Source: DATBFU01 sp035498405 (lineage in GTDB: Bacteria; Acidobacteriota; Thermoanaerobaculia; UBA5066; Gp7-AA6). Taken from it: a DNA stretch of 64,000 bases. Below, one piece after another: positions 18,631 through 26,754 of this stretch. Numbering within the stretch: position 1 is the stretch's first letter; each line of letters begins with the position of its first letter. Below the pieces are notes generated by a model, which searched no databases, had not been told where the DNA came from, and saw only the letters and a program-made list of their open reading frames with translations. Made by a program: the position numbers and the translations under genes. The stretch lies in NCBI GenBank assembly GCA_035498405.1, contig DATKAE010000027.1:65572-129571 (forward strand). Direction: 5' to 3'.

Positions 18631-20252
18631 ATGGGTCTTTCGCCGGGCACTCGTCTGGGACCCTACGAAATTCGCCGCTCGGCGCCGGAGCCATGGGAGA
18701 GGTCTATCGTCGCCTTCGCTTGCGAGGGGATCCGGCGGCGCCGGCCCATGGAGAAACAACGTCTGATGCTCTGCGCCGCCACCGGCCGTCGGCTCGGCCG
18801 GATGCGCCCTCGACCGCCGGCCTGATCCCCTCGCCGGTCTACCGCGGCCGCGATCCCCGCCTCGGGCGGGAGGTCGCCATCAAGGTTCTTCCCGCCGCCC
18901 TCTCCGACGACCCCGGCCGCTTGAGGCGATTCGAACGCGAAGCGAAGGCCGTTTCCGCGCTCAACCACCCCAATATCCTCACGATTCATGACATCGGAAC
19001 CTCCGAAGGAAAGCCCTACGTCGTCACCGAGCTCCTCGAGGGCGAGACTCTGCGGGCGCGGCTCGCGGGCGGGCCGCTTCCCGCCGCTTGCGCGGTCGAG
19101 CTTGCGACCGAGCTCGCGCACGGCCTCGGCGCCGCGCACGAGAAAGGAATCGTCCATCGAGACATCAAGCCCGAGAACCTCTTCGCAACGGCGCAGGGAC
19201 ACCTCAAGGTCGAGCTCGTGCCCGCGAAGGACCAGCCCGGCGCGGGGGGCGGACGCGCGTCCGCGAAGGCCTACGAGCTCTATCTCCAAGGCCGATTCCA
19301 ACTCTCGCTCGACACGACCCTCTCGAGCGTCAACGCGGCGATCGAACGCTTCGAACAAGCCCTGGCGCTCGATCCGGACTTCGTCTTTGCGCAGCTCGGT
19401 TTAGCCGACGCCTTCGCTCGAATGGACTTCTCGATCGACCCGGAGGGAGGCTGGTTCGACCGCGCCGAGGCGATGTGCCGCCGCGCCCTGACGATCGCGC
19501 CGGAGCTGCCCGAGGGGCACTACCTGCGCGCCCGGCTGCTCTGGCACCCGCGCAGTGGCTGGGACGGGCCCGGCGCCGTGCGGGAGTTCTCGGCGGCGAT
19601 CGCCGGACGCCCGAGCCTTAACGAAGCCCATCACTTCCGCGCCCAGGTCTTCAATCACCTGGGCCTGCTGGAAGAAGCCGTCGCCGGATTCGATCGAGCG
19701 CTGGCGATCGACCCCGGAGACGAGTACGCGCGGGTGCATCGGCCTCTGTCCCGCTATCTCCAGGGGCGATACGGGGAAGCTCTCGAGGCGATGCGGCCGC
19801 TTGCCTCGGCCAACCCCACCGCCTGGAGTCTCTACACGACCGCTCTCTGCCAGCTCCGTCTCTCCCGCATCGGCGACGCGGCGGCCACGATCGAGCGGCT
19901 CGCCCGCCAGTTTGCCGGCAACGTTCTGCTTTTCGCGGGTAAAGCGCTTCTTGCCGCCCTTCAGGGAGAGCCGGACCGGGCCCAGGAGCAGATCGCGCTC
20001 GTCGACCGCAACCGCAAACTCTACGGGCACTACCACCACGCGCAGTACGACGCGGGGTGCGCGGAGGCGCTGCTCGGGGACAAGAACGCCGCCATCGACT
20101 GGCTTACGGCCGCCGCCGAAAACGGCTTCCCGTGCGCGCCGGTGTTCTCGAGCGACCGATGGCTCGAGCCCCTGCGGGGCGAGCCTCGCTTCGTGAGCCT
20201 GCTCGCCGAGCTCCAGCGGAAAGGCGAGTTGTACCGAAGCCTCGTGCCCTGA
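18631..20252 (+). pseudogene. Decayed Ser/Thr kinase-TPR gene (kinase 3)
   Basis: ATG 18631 starts MGLSPGTRLGPYEI. The frame then shifts: the expected SPLGAGAMGEVYR continues in another frame from 18669, as if CTCT had been lost. A 135-base in-frame insertion follows the VYR codons. The kinase resumes with GRDPRLGREVAIKVLP and HRDIKPENLFATAQGHLKV but jumps straight into TPR sequence (ASAKAYELYLQGRFQLS). The DFG motif, activation loop and C-lobe are therefore gone. The TPR part (about 320 residues, to LEPLRGEPRFVSLLAELQR) is intact. No active kinase can be made. A TPR protein might still be produced from an internal start. Confidence 0.75.
18701..18844 (+). repeat. Small insertion element, copy B, with direct and inverted terminal repeats
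   Basis: The insertion is bounded by GGTCTATCG (18701-18709) and GGTCTACCG (18836-18844), a near-perfect 9-base direct repeat of the kinase VYR codons, as left by a transposition. Just inside lie perfect 11-base inverted repeats GCGAGGGGATC (18722-18732) and GATCCCCTCGC (18824-18834). The right half is related to copy A at 14331-14458. The distance between the direct repeats is 135 bases, so the reading frame is kept. There is no coding capacity for a transposase. Confidence 0.55.
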
Positions 20253-20253
20253 A

Positions 20254-20272
20254 GGGCTCCCCGATCGAGCCC
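20254..20272. terminator. Hairpin between convergent genes
   Basis: GGGCTC, a 7-base loop and GAGCCC form a 6-bp stem exactly between the convergent ends of the decayed kinase gene and the RND gene. There is no T-run on either strand, so it is at best a weak bidirectional terminator. Confidence 0.3.
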
Positions 20273-20280
20273 GCGCCGTC

Positions 20281-23200
20281 TCAGCTCTCGACCGAGCGCA
20301 GAGCGACGGTGGCCGTCGCCGGTTCCTCCTCCGGCTCGCGCACCGGCTCAACCGGTGTGGGGGCCGGGCGGCTCTCGCCCTTCCGGCGGTGCAGGCGCTG
20401 CTGCAGCCGGTCCATGTAGACATAGAAGACCGGCGTGACGTACAGGGTCAAGAGTTGCGAGAAGAGGAGGCCGCCCACGACAGCGAGGCCGAGCGGGCGG
20501 CGCGACTCCGCGCCCGCGCCGAATCCCATGGCGATCGGCAGGGTGCCCATGAGCGCCGCCATCGTCGTCATCATGATTGGCCGGAAACGCACGAGACACG
20601 CCTCGTAGATGGCTCCCTCGGCGTCCTTTCCGCCGAGACGCTGCGCTTCGACGGCGAAGTCCACCATCATGATGCCGTTCTTCTTGACGAGGCCGACCAG
20701 CATGATGACGCCCACGAAGGCGTAGATCGAAAGCTCGACGTTGAACAGGAGCAGAGTCACGAGCGCTCCGAAGCCGGCAAACGGCAGGGCCGACAGAATC
20801 GTCAGCGGGTGGATGAAGCTCTCGTAGAGGATTCCGAGAACCATGTAGATGACGACGATCGCCACGATCAGCAGAATGCCCAGGCCCTGAATCGAGCTCT
20901 GGAAAGCCTGAGCCGTCCCCTGGAAGCTCGTCTGAATGGTCGACGGCAGCGTCTGCCGCGCCGCCTTGTCGACCGCCGCGACGGCGTCGCCCAGGGCCAG
21001 GCCCGGTTTCAAGTTGAAGGAGAGTGAAACCGACGGCAGCTGACCCGTGTGCGTGACGGCCAGCGGGCCCGTTCCCCGGGTGATGTCCGCAACCGAGGAG
21101 ATCGGCACCAGCTGCCCGGAGGCCGACCGGACGTAGAGGAGCTCGATCGCCGCCGGGTTGGCCTGAAACTCCGGAGCGAGCTCCATGATCACCTGATACT
21201 GGTTGTTCGGCGCGTAGATCGTCGAGATCTGGCGCGGCCCGTAGGCGGTGTAGAGGGCGTCCTCGATCGCCTGGGGATTGACGCCGAGCGCGGCCGCGCG
21301 GTCGCGGTCGATGTGCACGTTGATCTGGGGATTGGAGAGCTGCAGGTCGCTCGTGACGTCCTGGAGGCCGCGAATGCCCTGCATCTTCTCGAGCAGGAGC
21401 GGCGCGTACCGAAAGAGCTCGCTCGTGTCGGAGTCCTGCAGCGTGTATTGATACTGGCTCTTCGTGAGGCTTCCCCCGAGCCGGATCGGCGGCGGCACCT
21501 GCATGAAGGCGCGGATTCCCGGGATCTTCGCGATCTGGGGCCGCAGCTCCTGAACGATCTCCTCGGCGGATTTCTTGCGCTCCGAGCGAGGCTTCAATTG
21601 CGCGAAGACGATTCCCTGGTTGCCGAGGGCGATCGCGCCGCGTGGCCCGCAACTGGAGAGCAGGTTCGCTACGTCCGGGTGGCTCCGAACCACGGCGGCA
21701 ACCGCCTGCTGCTTCTCCTTCATGGTGGGGAACCCGATGCCCTGCGCGCCTTCCGTGAACCCGAAGATCTGCCCCTGATCCTCCGTCGGCAGGAACCCCT
21801 TCGGGATCTTGACGAAGAGCCACCCCGTCGCCACGAGGACGAGGCCAGAGAAGACCATCGTGGCCCGCTTGCGCCCGAGCACCCACCGCAAGGTCCGGTC
21901 GTAGAACCGCAGCATGCCTCCGAGGAACCTCTCGGAAACCTCGTAGAACCGGCCATGCCGGACCTTTTCGTCATGGCGCAGGAAACGGCTGCACAGCATC
22001 GGCGTCAGCGAGAGGGCGACGAAGCCCGACACCAGAATCGCCGCGCCGATCGTCACCGCGAACTCGTGAAAGAGCCGTCCGATGATGCCGCCCATGAAGA
22101 GCACCGGGATGAAGACCGCCGCCAGCGACATCGTCATGGAAAGAATCGTGAAGCCGATCTCGCGCGAACCGCTGAGCGCCGCCTCGTACACGCTCTCCCC
22201 CAGCTCCATGTGGCGCACGATGTTCTCGAGCATGACGATCGCGTCGTCCACGACGAACCCGACCGAGAGCGTCAGGGCCATCAGCGAGAGGTTGTCGAGG
22301 CTGTAGCCGAGCAGGTACATCACCGCGAACGTGCCGACGATCGAGAGCGGAAGCGCCAGGCTCGGAATGACGGTCGCCGAGAGATTGCGCAGGAAGAGGA
22401 AGATCACGAGCACGACGAGGCAGAGCGTCAACACCAGCGTGAACCTCACGTCGTCGACGCTCGCGCGGATCGACACGGATCGGTCGTACAGGATGTGCAG
22501 CGAGGCGGCTGCCGGGAGCTGCTTCTGGAAGGTGGGCAGCAGCTGCCGCACCGCGCCCGCCACCGCGACCGTGTTGGTTCCCGGCTGCTTGAAGACCGCC
22601 AACGAGATCGACCGCTCCACGTTGTACCAGGCCGCCGTCTTGTCGTTCTCCACGGAGTCGATCACCTGGCCCAGATCCGCGAGCCGCACGGGCGAGCCGT
22701 CGCGGTAGGTCACGATGACCGGCCGATACGCGGCCGCCTCGGTGAGCTGCCCGCTCGCCTGCACGGTGAAGGCGGTCATCGGGCCAAAGAGGACGCCCGT
22801 GGGCAGATTCACGTTGGCCTTCTGCACCGCGGCGTTGACCTCGTCGATACCGATGCCGCGGCTGGCGAGCTGGCGAGGATCGAGCTGCACGCGCACGGCG
22901 AACTTCTGCGGCCCGTAAACCTGCACCTGCGCGACACCGGAGACCGTCGAGATCCGCTGCGCCATCATGGTTTCGCCGTATTCGTCCAGCTGCGAGAGCG
23001 GCAGCGTCGCGGAGGTCAGCGTCAGGTAGATGACCGGCTGATCCGCCGGGTTGACCTTCTGGTACGTCGGGGGGCTCGGCATGTTGGGGGGCAGTTGCTT
23101 CGCCGAGGCCGCGATCGCCGACTGAACGTCCTGCGCCGCGCCGTCCAGGCTGCGGCTCAGATTGAACTGCAGGGTGATCGCGGTCGAGCCCTGCACCGAA

Positions 23201-23448
23201 GTCGAGTTCATGTTGTCGAGCCCCGCGATCGTCGTGAACTGCCGCTCGAGAGGCGTCGCCACGGAGGAGGCCATCGTCTCCGGGGAGGCGCCGGGCAGCG
23301 ACGCCGCGACCTGGATCGTCGGAAAATCGACGTTCGGCAGGTCGGACACGGGGAGCGCCCGGTATCCCATGATCCCGAAGATCAGGATGCCGACCATGAC
23401 CAGGGTCGTCGTGACCGGACGCCGGATGAAGATCTCGGAGATGTTCAC
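20281..23448 (-). CDS. RND efflux pump inner-membrane transporter (HAE1/AcrB family)
   Basis: The 1055-residue protein has the AcrB/MdtB-type layout: N-terminal helix (IRRPVTTTLVMVGILIFG), porter domain, central helix block with SVGFVVDDAIVMLENIVRH (the proton-relay Asp pair in transmembrane helix 4), second porter domain, and C-terminal block with SALPFAGFGALVTLLL and PIAMGFGAGAESRRPLG. It exports hydrophobic compounds by proton antiport. GTG 23448 follows GGGGAG and overlaps the adaptor stop by GTGA. The open frame extends upstream to 24726 but that part is antisense-like filler. It is the last gene of the tetR-OMF-MFP-RND operon. Confidence 0.93.
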   Translation of the reverse strand: MNISEIFIRRPVTTTLVMVGILIFGIMGYRALPVSDLPNVDFPTIQVAASLPGASPETMASSVATPLERQFTTIAGLDNMNSTSVQGSTAITLQFNLSRSLDGAAQDVQSAIAASAKQLPPNMPSPPTYQKVNPADQPVIYLTLTSATLPLSQLDEYGETMMAQRISTVSGVAQVQVYGPQKFAVRVQLDPRQLASRGIGIDEVNAAVQKANVNLPTGVLFGPMTAFTVQASGQLTEAAAYRPVIVTYRDGSPVRLADLGQVIDSVENDKTAAWYNVERSISLAVFKQPGTNTVAVAGAVRQLLPTFQKQLPAAASLHILYDRSVSIRASVDDVRFTLVLTLCLVVLVIFLFLRNLSATVIPSLALPLSIVGTFAVMYLLGYSLDNLSLMALTLSVGFVVDDAIVMLENIVRHMELGESVYEAALSGSREIGFTILSMTMSLAAVFIPVLFMGGIIGRLFHEFAVTIGAAILVSGFVALSLTPMLCSRFLRHDEKVRHGRFYEVSERFLGGMLRFYDRTLRWVLGRKRATMVFSGLVLVATGWLFVKIPKGFLPTEDQGQIFGFTEGAQGIGFPTMKEKQQAVAAVVRSHPDVANLLSSCGPRGAIALGNQGIVFAQLKPRSERKKSAEEIVQELRPQIAKIPGIRAFMQVPPPIRLGGSLTKSQYQYTLQDSDTSELFRYAPLLLEKMQGIRGLQDVTSDLQLSNPQINVHIDRDRAAALGVNPQAIEDALYTAYGPRQISTIYAPNNQYQVIMELAPEFQANPAAIELLYVRSASGQLVPISSVADITRGTGPLAVTHTGQLPSVSLSFNLKPGLALGDAVAAVDKAARQTLPSTIQTSFQGTAQAFQSSIQGLGILLIVAIVVIYMVLGILYESFIHPLTILSALPFAGFGALVTLLLFNVELSIYAFVGVIMLVGLVKKNGIMMVDFAVEAQRLGGKDAEGAIYEACLVRFRPIMMTTMAALMGTLPIAMGFGAGAESRRPLGLAVVGGLLFSQLLTLYVTPVFYVYMDRLQQRLHRRKGESRPAPTPVEPVREPEEEPATATVALRSVES

Positions 23449-24590
23449 GAAGAGCTCCCCTCGGAAGGCTTGATCTCGACCGTTGCGCCCGGAGAGAGGC
23501 GCAGCTGACCGTCCGTGACGACCCGTTCCCCGGCCTGCAGACCCTTGGCGACCACGGAGAGTGTTCCCCGCGTGCGGGCCACCTCGACGGGCCGGGCCTC
23601 GACGGTCAGATCGGGTTTGACGACGAAGACGAAGGAGCCCTTCTGCCCCGACTGCACCGCCTGCGACGGAACCACGATGGCGTCCGCGTCGGTCGAAAGC
23701 ACCAGGCTGACCATCACGAACTGGCCGGGCCAGAGCGTTTGTTTCGGGTTGGCGAAGGTCGCCTTCAATTCGATCGTGCCCGTCGTCGCGTTGACGGCGT
23801 TGTCCAGAAACGAGAGTTCGCCGATCTCCTGATGAGTCGGGTCGTCCGAGGGCGCCGCGCTCACCTCGAGCGGCCGGCCGCCCGCGATGTGCTGCTTGAT
23901 TCGCGCGAGCGAGGTCTCCGGCACGGCGAACTTGACGTAGACAGGCTGAACCTGGTTGATCACCACGAGCGGCTTGTCGTCGTTGGCCTTCACGACGTTT
24001 CCGGCGTGGAGCAGGAAGCTGCCCGCCCGGCCGGAGATCGGGGCCGCGATCGTGCAGTAGGAAAGATCGAGCTCGGCGGTTTGGACGGCCGCCTCGTCGG
24101 CCTTCACGGTCGCGCGGGCCGCCGACGCATCCGAATCCGCCTGGTCGGCCTGCGACCGCGTCACGTAATCCTTCGCCACCAGCTCCGCATACCGGCGCTG
24201 GTCCTGCTCCGCCTTCGTCGCCCGCGCCCGGTCGCGGTCGAGGTTCGCGCGCGCCTGAGCGAGCGCCGCCTCGTAGGGGCGCCGGTCGATCACGAAGAGC
24301 ACGTCTCCCATGTGGACATCCTGCCCCTCCCGGAAGTCGACTCGGGTCAGCTGCCCGCCGACACGCGCCGTCACGGCCACCGTCCGATAGGGCTGAACGT
24401 TGCCGATCGCCGAGACTTCCAGGGGAACGGCCTGGCGGGCAACGGTGCCGACCGTGACGGGAACCGTTTCGCGGGCCGGCCCGGCGCGTTTCTGCCCGCC
24501 GCAAGACGCCGCCACAACCGCGCCGAGAGCGGCGACCGCAAACGCGAGAAGGCCTCCGGGGCCAATACGCGCGGGGGCTGCCGCCGTCAT
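23445..24590 (-). CDS. RND periplasmic adaptor (membrane fusion) lipoprotein
   Basis: The 381-residue AcrA-type protein has a lipobox (LGAVVAASCGG), so it is probably a lipoprotein. The lipoyl halves are GGQLTRVDFREGQDVHMGD and AAPISGRAGSFLLHAG. They flank a helical hairpin rich in Ala, Arg and Glu (about residues 105-165). The beta-barrel region includes LWPGQFVMVSLVL and VVPSQAVQSGQKGSFVFVV. It links the RND pump to the outer-membrane factor encoded next to it. It overlaps both neighbours by 4 bases. Confidence 0.92.
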   Translation of the reverse strand: MTAAAPARIGPGGLLAFAVAALGAVVAASCGGQKRAGPARETVPVTVGTVARQAVPLEVSAIGNVQPYRTVAVTARVGGQLTRVDFREGQDVHMGDVLFVIDRRPYEAALAQARANLDRDRARATKAEQDQRRYAELVAKDYVTRSQADQADSDASAARATVKADEAAVQTAELDLSYCTIAAPISGRAGSFLLHAGNVVKANDDKPLVVINQVQPVYVKFAVPETSLARIKQHIAGGRPLEVSAAPSDDPTHQEIGELSFLDNAVNATTGTIELKATFANPKQTLWPGQFVMVSLVLSTDADAIVVPSQAVQSGQKGSFVFVVKPDLTVEARPVEVARTRGTLSVVAKGLQAGERVVTDGQLRLSPGATVEIKPSEGSSS

Positions 24591-26089
24591 GGGATCCCCC
24601 CATTCTCCTTGTGCGCCGGATTGACGATTTCCGCCGCCCTCGGAAGGAGCGCCCCGGTCGCGTGCGCAAGCTGGGCCATTGCCAGGAACCAGAGCGACCG
24701 AGCCTCGACGTCCTGCGCGCGCGCATTGGCGAGCGACGTCTGGGCGCTCAAAAGGTCGAGGATGCTGCCGACTCCTTCTTTGTAGCGCCCTTCCTCGACG
24801 TCGGCCGACTGGCTCGCGCTCGCCAGGAGGTCCTTCGTCGTGCGCACGGTCTGCGCGGCCGTCCGAACCGCGTAGTAGCTCGTCCAGACGTCGAGCGTGA
24901 CCTGGTCCTGCGTCCTCACCGCCGCCGCCCGCGCCAGCTCGGCCTCCTCCTTCGCCTTTCGGGTGCTGTAGACGGTGTCGAGGCCCGTGAACACCGGGAT
25001 GCGCAGCAGGATCGCGCCGGTGTAGTTATCCGAGTAGGGCGATTGGGTCGAGTTGTAGTAATAGGTTCGGTTGAGGGTGCCGAGCGCCACCAGCTTGGGC
25101 AGGCCATCCGCCAACACCGATTGGATGTGTTGCTGCGCCGCCTCGGCCTCGAAGCGCCGCGCCGCCAGGTCTGGCCGCTCGGCGCTCGCCTGCGCGATCA
25201 GCTCGTCCACGCTCTTGGTGACGCGGTCCAAGGGAAGCTCCTCGGGCAGCTCGCCCACGTCGACCGGCACCGTGGCCGGCACGCCGACGGCCGTCGCGAG
25301 CGTTCCCCGGATCACCTGGACCAGCCCCTGCGCGATCTGCAGGTTGAGCTCGGCCTGCGACACGGAAGTCTTCGCGAGCAGGACATCGGCGATCGTCGCC
25401 ACTCCTGCCCGGTGGCGCGCCTCGGCGGCGTCCAGATTGCTGCGGGCATCCTCCAGGTTTACCTGCCGCGCGACCACGAGCGCCTTGTCGTTCAAGTAGG
25501 TGTAGTACGCCTGCGCCACCTGCAGAACGACGTCCTGAATGGCCGCGTTATGACCCCAATCGGCCGCAAAGAGCGCCGCCCGCGCCTCGGCGACGTCGGC
25601 GCTTCGCCCGCCAAAGTCGAATAACAGCCAGTTGAGCGCGGCGGCCGGTCCGTACGTCGTCTGCAGGTAGGTGAACTGGCTGGGCTGGCCTCCCAGCGCG
25701 GTCTGTTTCTCCCGCGTGATCGAGCCGTCGAGCTCGATGTAGGGGAAGAACTCCGCCTGCTTGACTCCCACTTCGGCGGCGGCCGCCCGCGCGAAGTGCC
25801 ATGCCTCGCGGGTGGCCGGGTTGTTGCGCAGCGCGACGTCGACGAGCTGGGCGAGTGAAAAGGTGGTGCCGGGCTTCAGGTATTGCGGCGGAATCTCGAG
25901 GGTCGACGCCGGCGCCTGCGGCATCTGCCCTGCCGGCGGCGGACTCCAGGGAACGGCCGGGGCCTGCGAGACCGCGCCCGAAATGGCCCGTCCCGGCTGC
26001 ATGTGCGTGCAAGCGGCGGCCGTCAACAGAACGGCCAGGCTGGCCGCCCCGCGGCCGAGCGCCCCGCGCCAGAAAGAAGGCTGCGTCAT
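24587..26089 (-). CDS. Outer-membrane efflux factor (TolC/NodT family lipoprotein)
   Basis: The 500-residue protein has a signal ending in a lipobox (LTAAACTH) and two OEP repeats of long helices and short strands. Examples are FSLAQLVDVALRNNPATREA and ILDLLSAQTSLANARAQDVE. The repeat pattern VDVALRNNP, GPAALNWLLFDFGG and VATIADVLLAKTSVSQAEL is standard for TolC-like channels of tripartite pumps. ATG 26089 overlaps the tetR stop, and its own stop overlaps the adaptor start. It completes the pump across the outer membrane, confirming a diderm envelope. Confidence 0.92.
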   Translation of the reverse strand: MTQPSFWRGALGRGAASLAVLLTAAACTHMQPGRAISGAVSQAPAVPWSPPPAGQMPQAPASTLEIPPQYLKPGTTFSLAQLVDVALRNNPATREAWHFARAAAAEVGVKQAEFFPYIELDGSITREKQTALGGQPSQFTYLQTTYGPAAALNWLLFDFGGRSADVAEARAALFAADWGHNAAIQDVVLQVAQAYYTYLNDKALVVARQVNLEDARSNLDAAEARHRAGVATIADVLLAKTSVSQAELNLQIAQGLVQVIRGTLATAVGVPATVPVDVGELPEELPLDRVTKSVDELIAQASAERPDLAARRFEAEAAQQHIQSVLADGLPKLVALGTLNRTYYYNSTQSPYSDNYTGAILLRIPVFTGLDTVYSTRKAKEEAELARAAAVRTQDQVTLDVWTSYYAVRTAAQTVRTTKDLLASASQSADVEEGRYKEGVGSILDLLSAQTSLANARAQDVEARSLWFLAMAQLAHATGALLPRAAEIVNPAHKENGGIP

Positions 26090-26670
26090 GCTGTCCCACT
26101 CCGCGCGATTCCTCGAGTGAAAAGGCCGACGATCTCCGATACGAGCGCGTCGATCGTGTCGCCGTCCCTTCGGAAGATGTTGATTCCCCGAACCATTCCC
26201 AGAAAAGCCTCGGCGGCGAGGAAGGGATCGACACCGCGGAACTCGCGGCGCTCGATTCCCGAGACGATCGCCTCTTGCGCGAGCTTCATGATTCGATCGT
26301 GCCGCTCCCGTAACCCTCCGCGACGCGTCGAGAGGTTGCGCTCGTCCCGGTAGAGAAGCATCAAGAGCGAGCGCTGGTGCCAGAAAAAGGAGAGCATCTC
26401 ACGGGCGATCCGCTCGAGACGCCGCGTCGGCGAAACCTCCTGCGGCAAGGCGGTCAACAGCAGGTCGTGCAGCCGGTCGAGGCCCCGGAGAATCGTCGCA
26501 AAGTAGAGGTCTTCCTTGGTCCGGAAGTACCGATAGACAGTGCCTTTGCCGATTCCGCCGGCCTCCGCGATCTCGTCGATCAGGACGTGATGGAAGTCCT
26601 TCCGGGCAAAGACGCGCGAGGCGGCTTCCAGAATCTCTTCGTGTTTCTCGTCGGTCTTTACGCGGGGCAT
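26086..26670 (-). CDS. TetR family repressor of the RND efflux operon
   Basis: The 194-residue protein has an N-terminal TetR helix-turn-helix: EEILEAASRVFARKDFHHV, EIAEAGGIGKGTVYRYF and RTKEDLYFATI. A ligand-binding all-helical domain ends in VSEIVGLFTRGIARSG. It is the first gene of the operon, and a strong palindrome lies 8 bases upstream of its start codon. Autorepression together with the pump genes is the expected logic, relieved by a pump substrate. The inducer cannot be inferred. Confidence 0.9.
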   Translation of the reverse strand: MPRVKTDEKHEEILEAASRVFARKDFHHVLIDEIAEAGGIGKGTVYRYFRTKEDLYFATILRGLDRLHDLLLTALPQEVSPTRRLERIAREMLSFFWHQRSLLMLLYRDERNLSTRRGGLRERHDRIMKLAQEAIVSGIERREFRGVDPFLAAEAFLGMVRGINIFRRDGDTIDALVSEIVGLFTRGIARSGTA

Positions 26671-26678
26671 GGCTAATT

Positions 26679-26700
26679 TGGAACTGACCGGTCAGTTCCA
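26679..26700. promoter_or_regulatory. Operator palindrome of the TetR-controlled efflux operon
   Basis: Two 11-base arms, TGGAACTGACC and GGTCAGTTCCA, form a perfect 22-base palindrome without spacer, ending 8 bases before the tetR start codon on the minus strand. The central ACCGGT with flanking symmetric bases is typical of TetR-family operators, and it is the only site of this kind near the operon. Confidence 0.7.
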
Positions 26701-26754
26701 GTATTTCATACGGGAGACGGGCCCGCCGAGTTGCGTCGAGCCGCTCGGGGGCGG

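Noticed and set aside
23449..24726. Upstream extension of the RND transporter frame
   Set aside because: It lies over the adaptor gene in another frame; GTG 23448 with GGGGAG and the IRRPV membrane start mark the true N-terminus.
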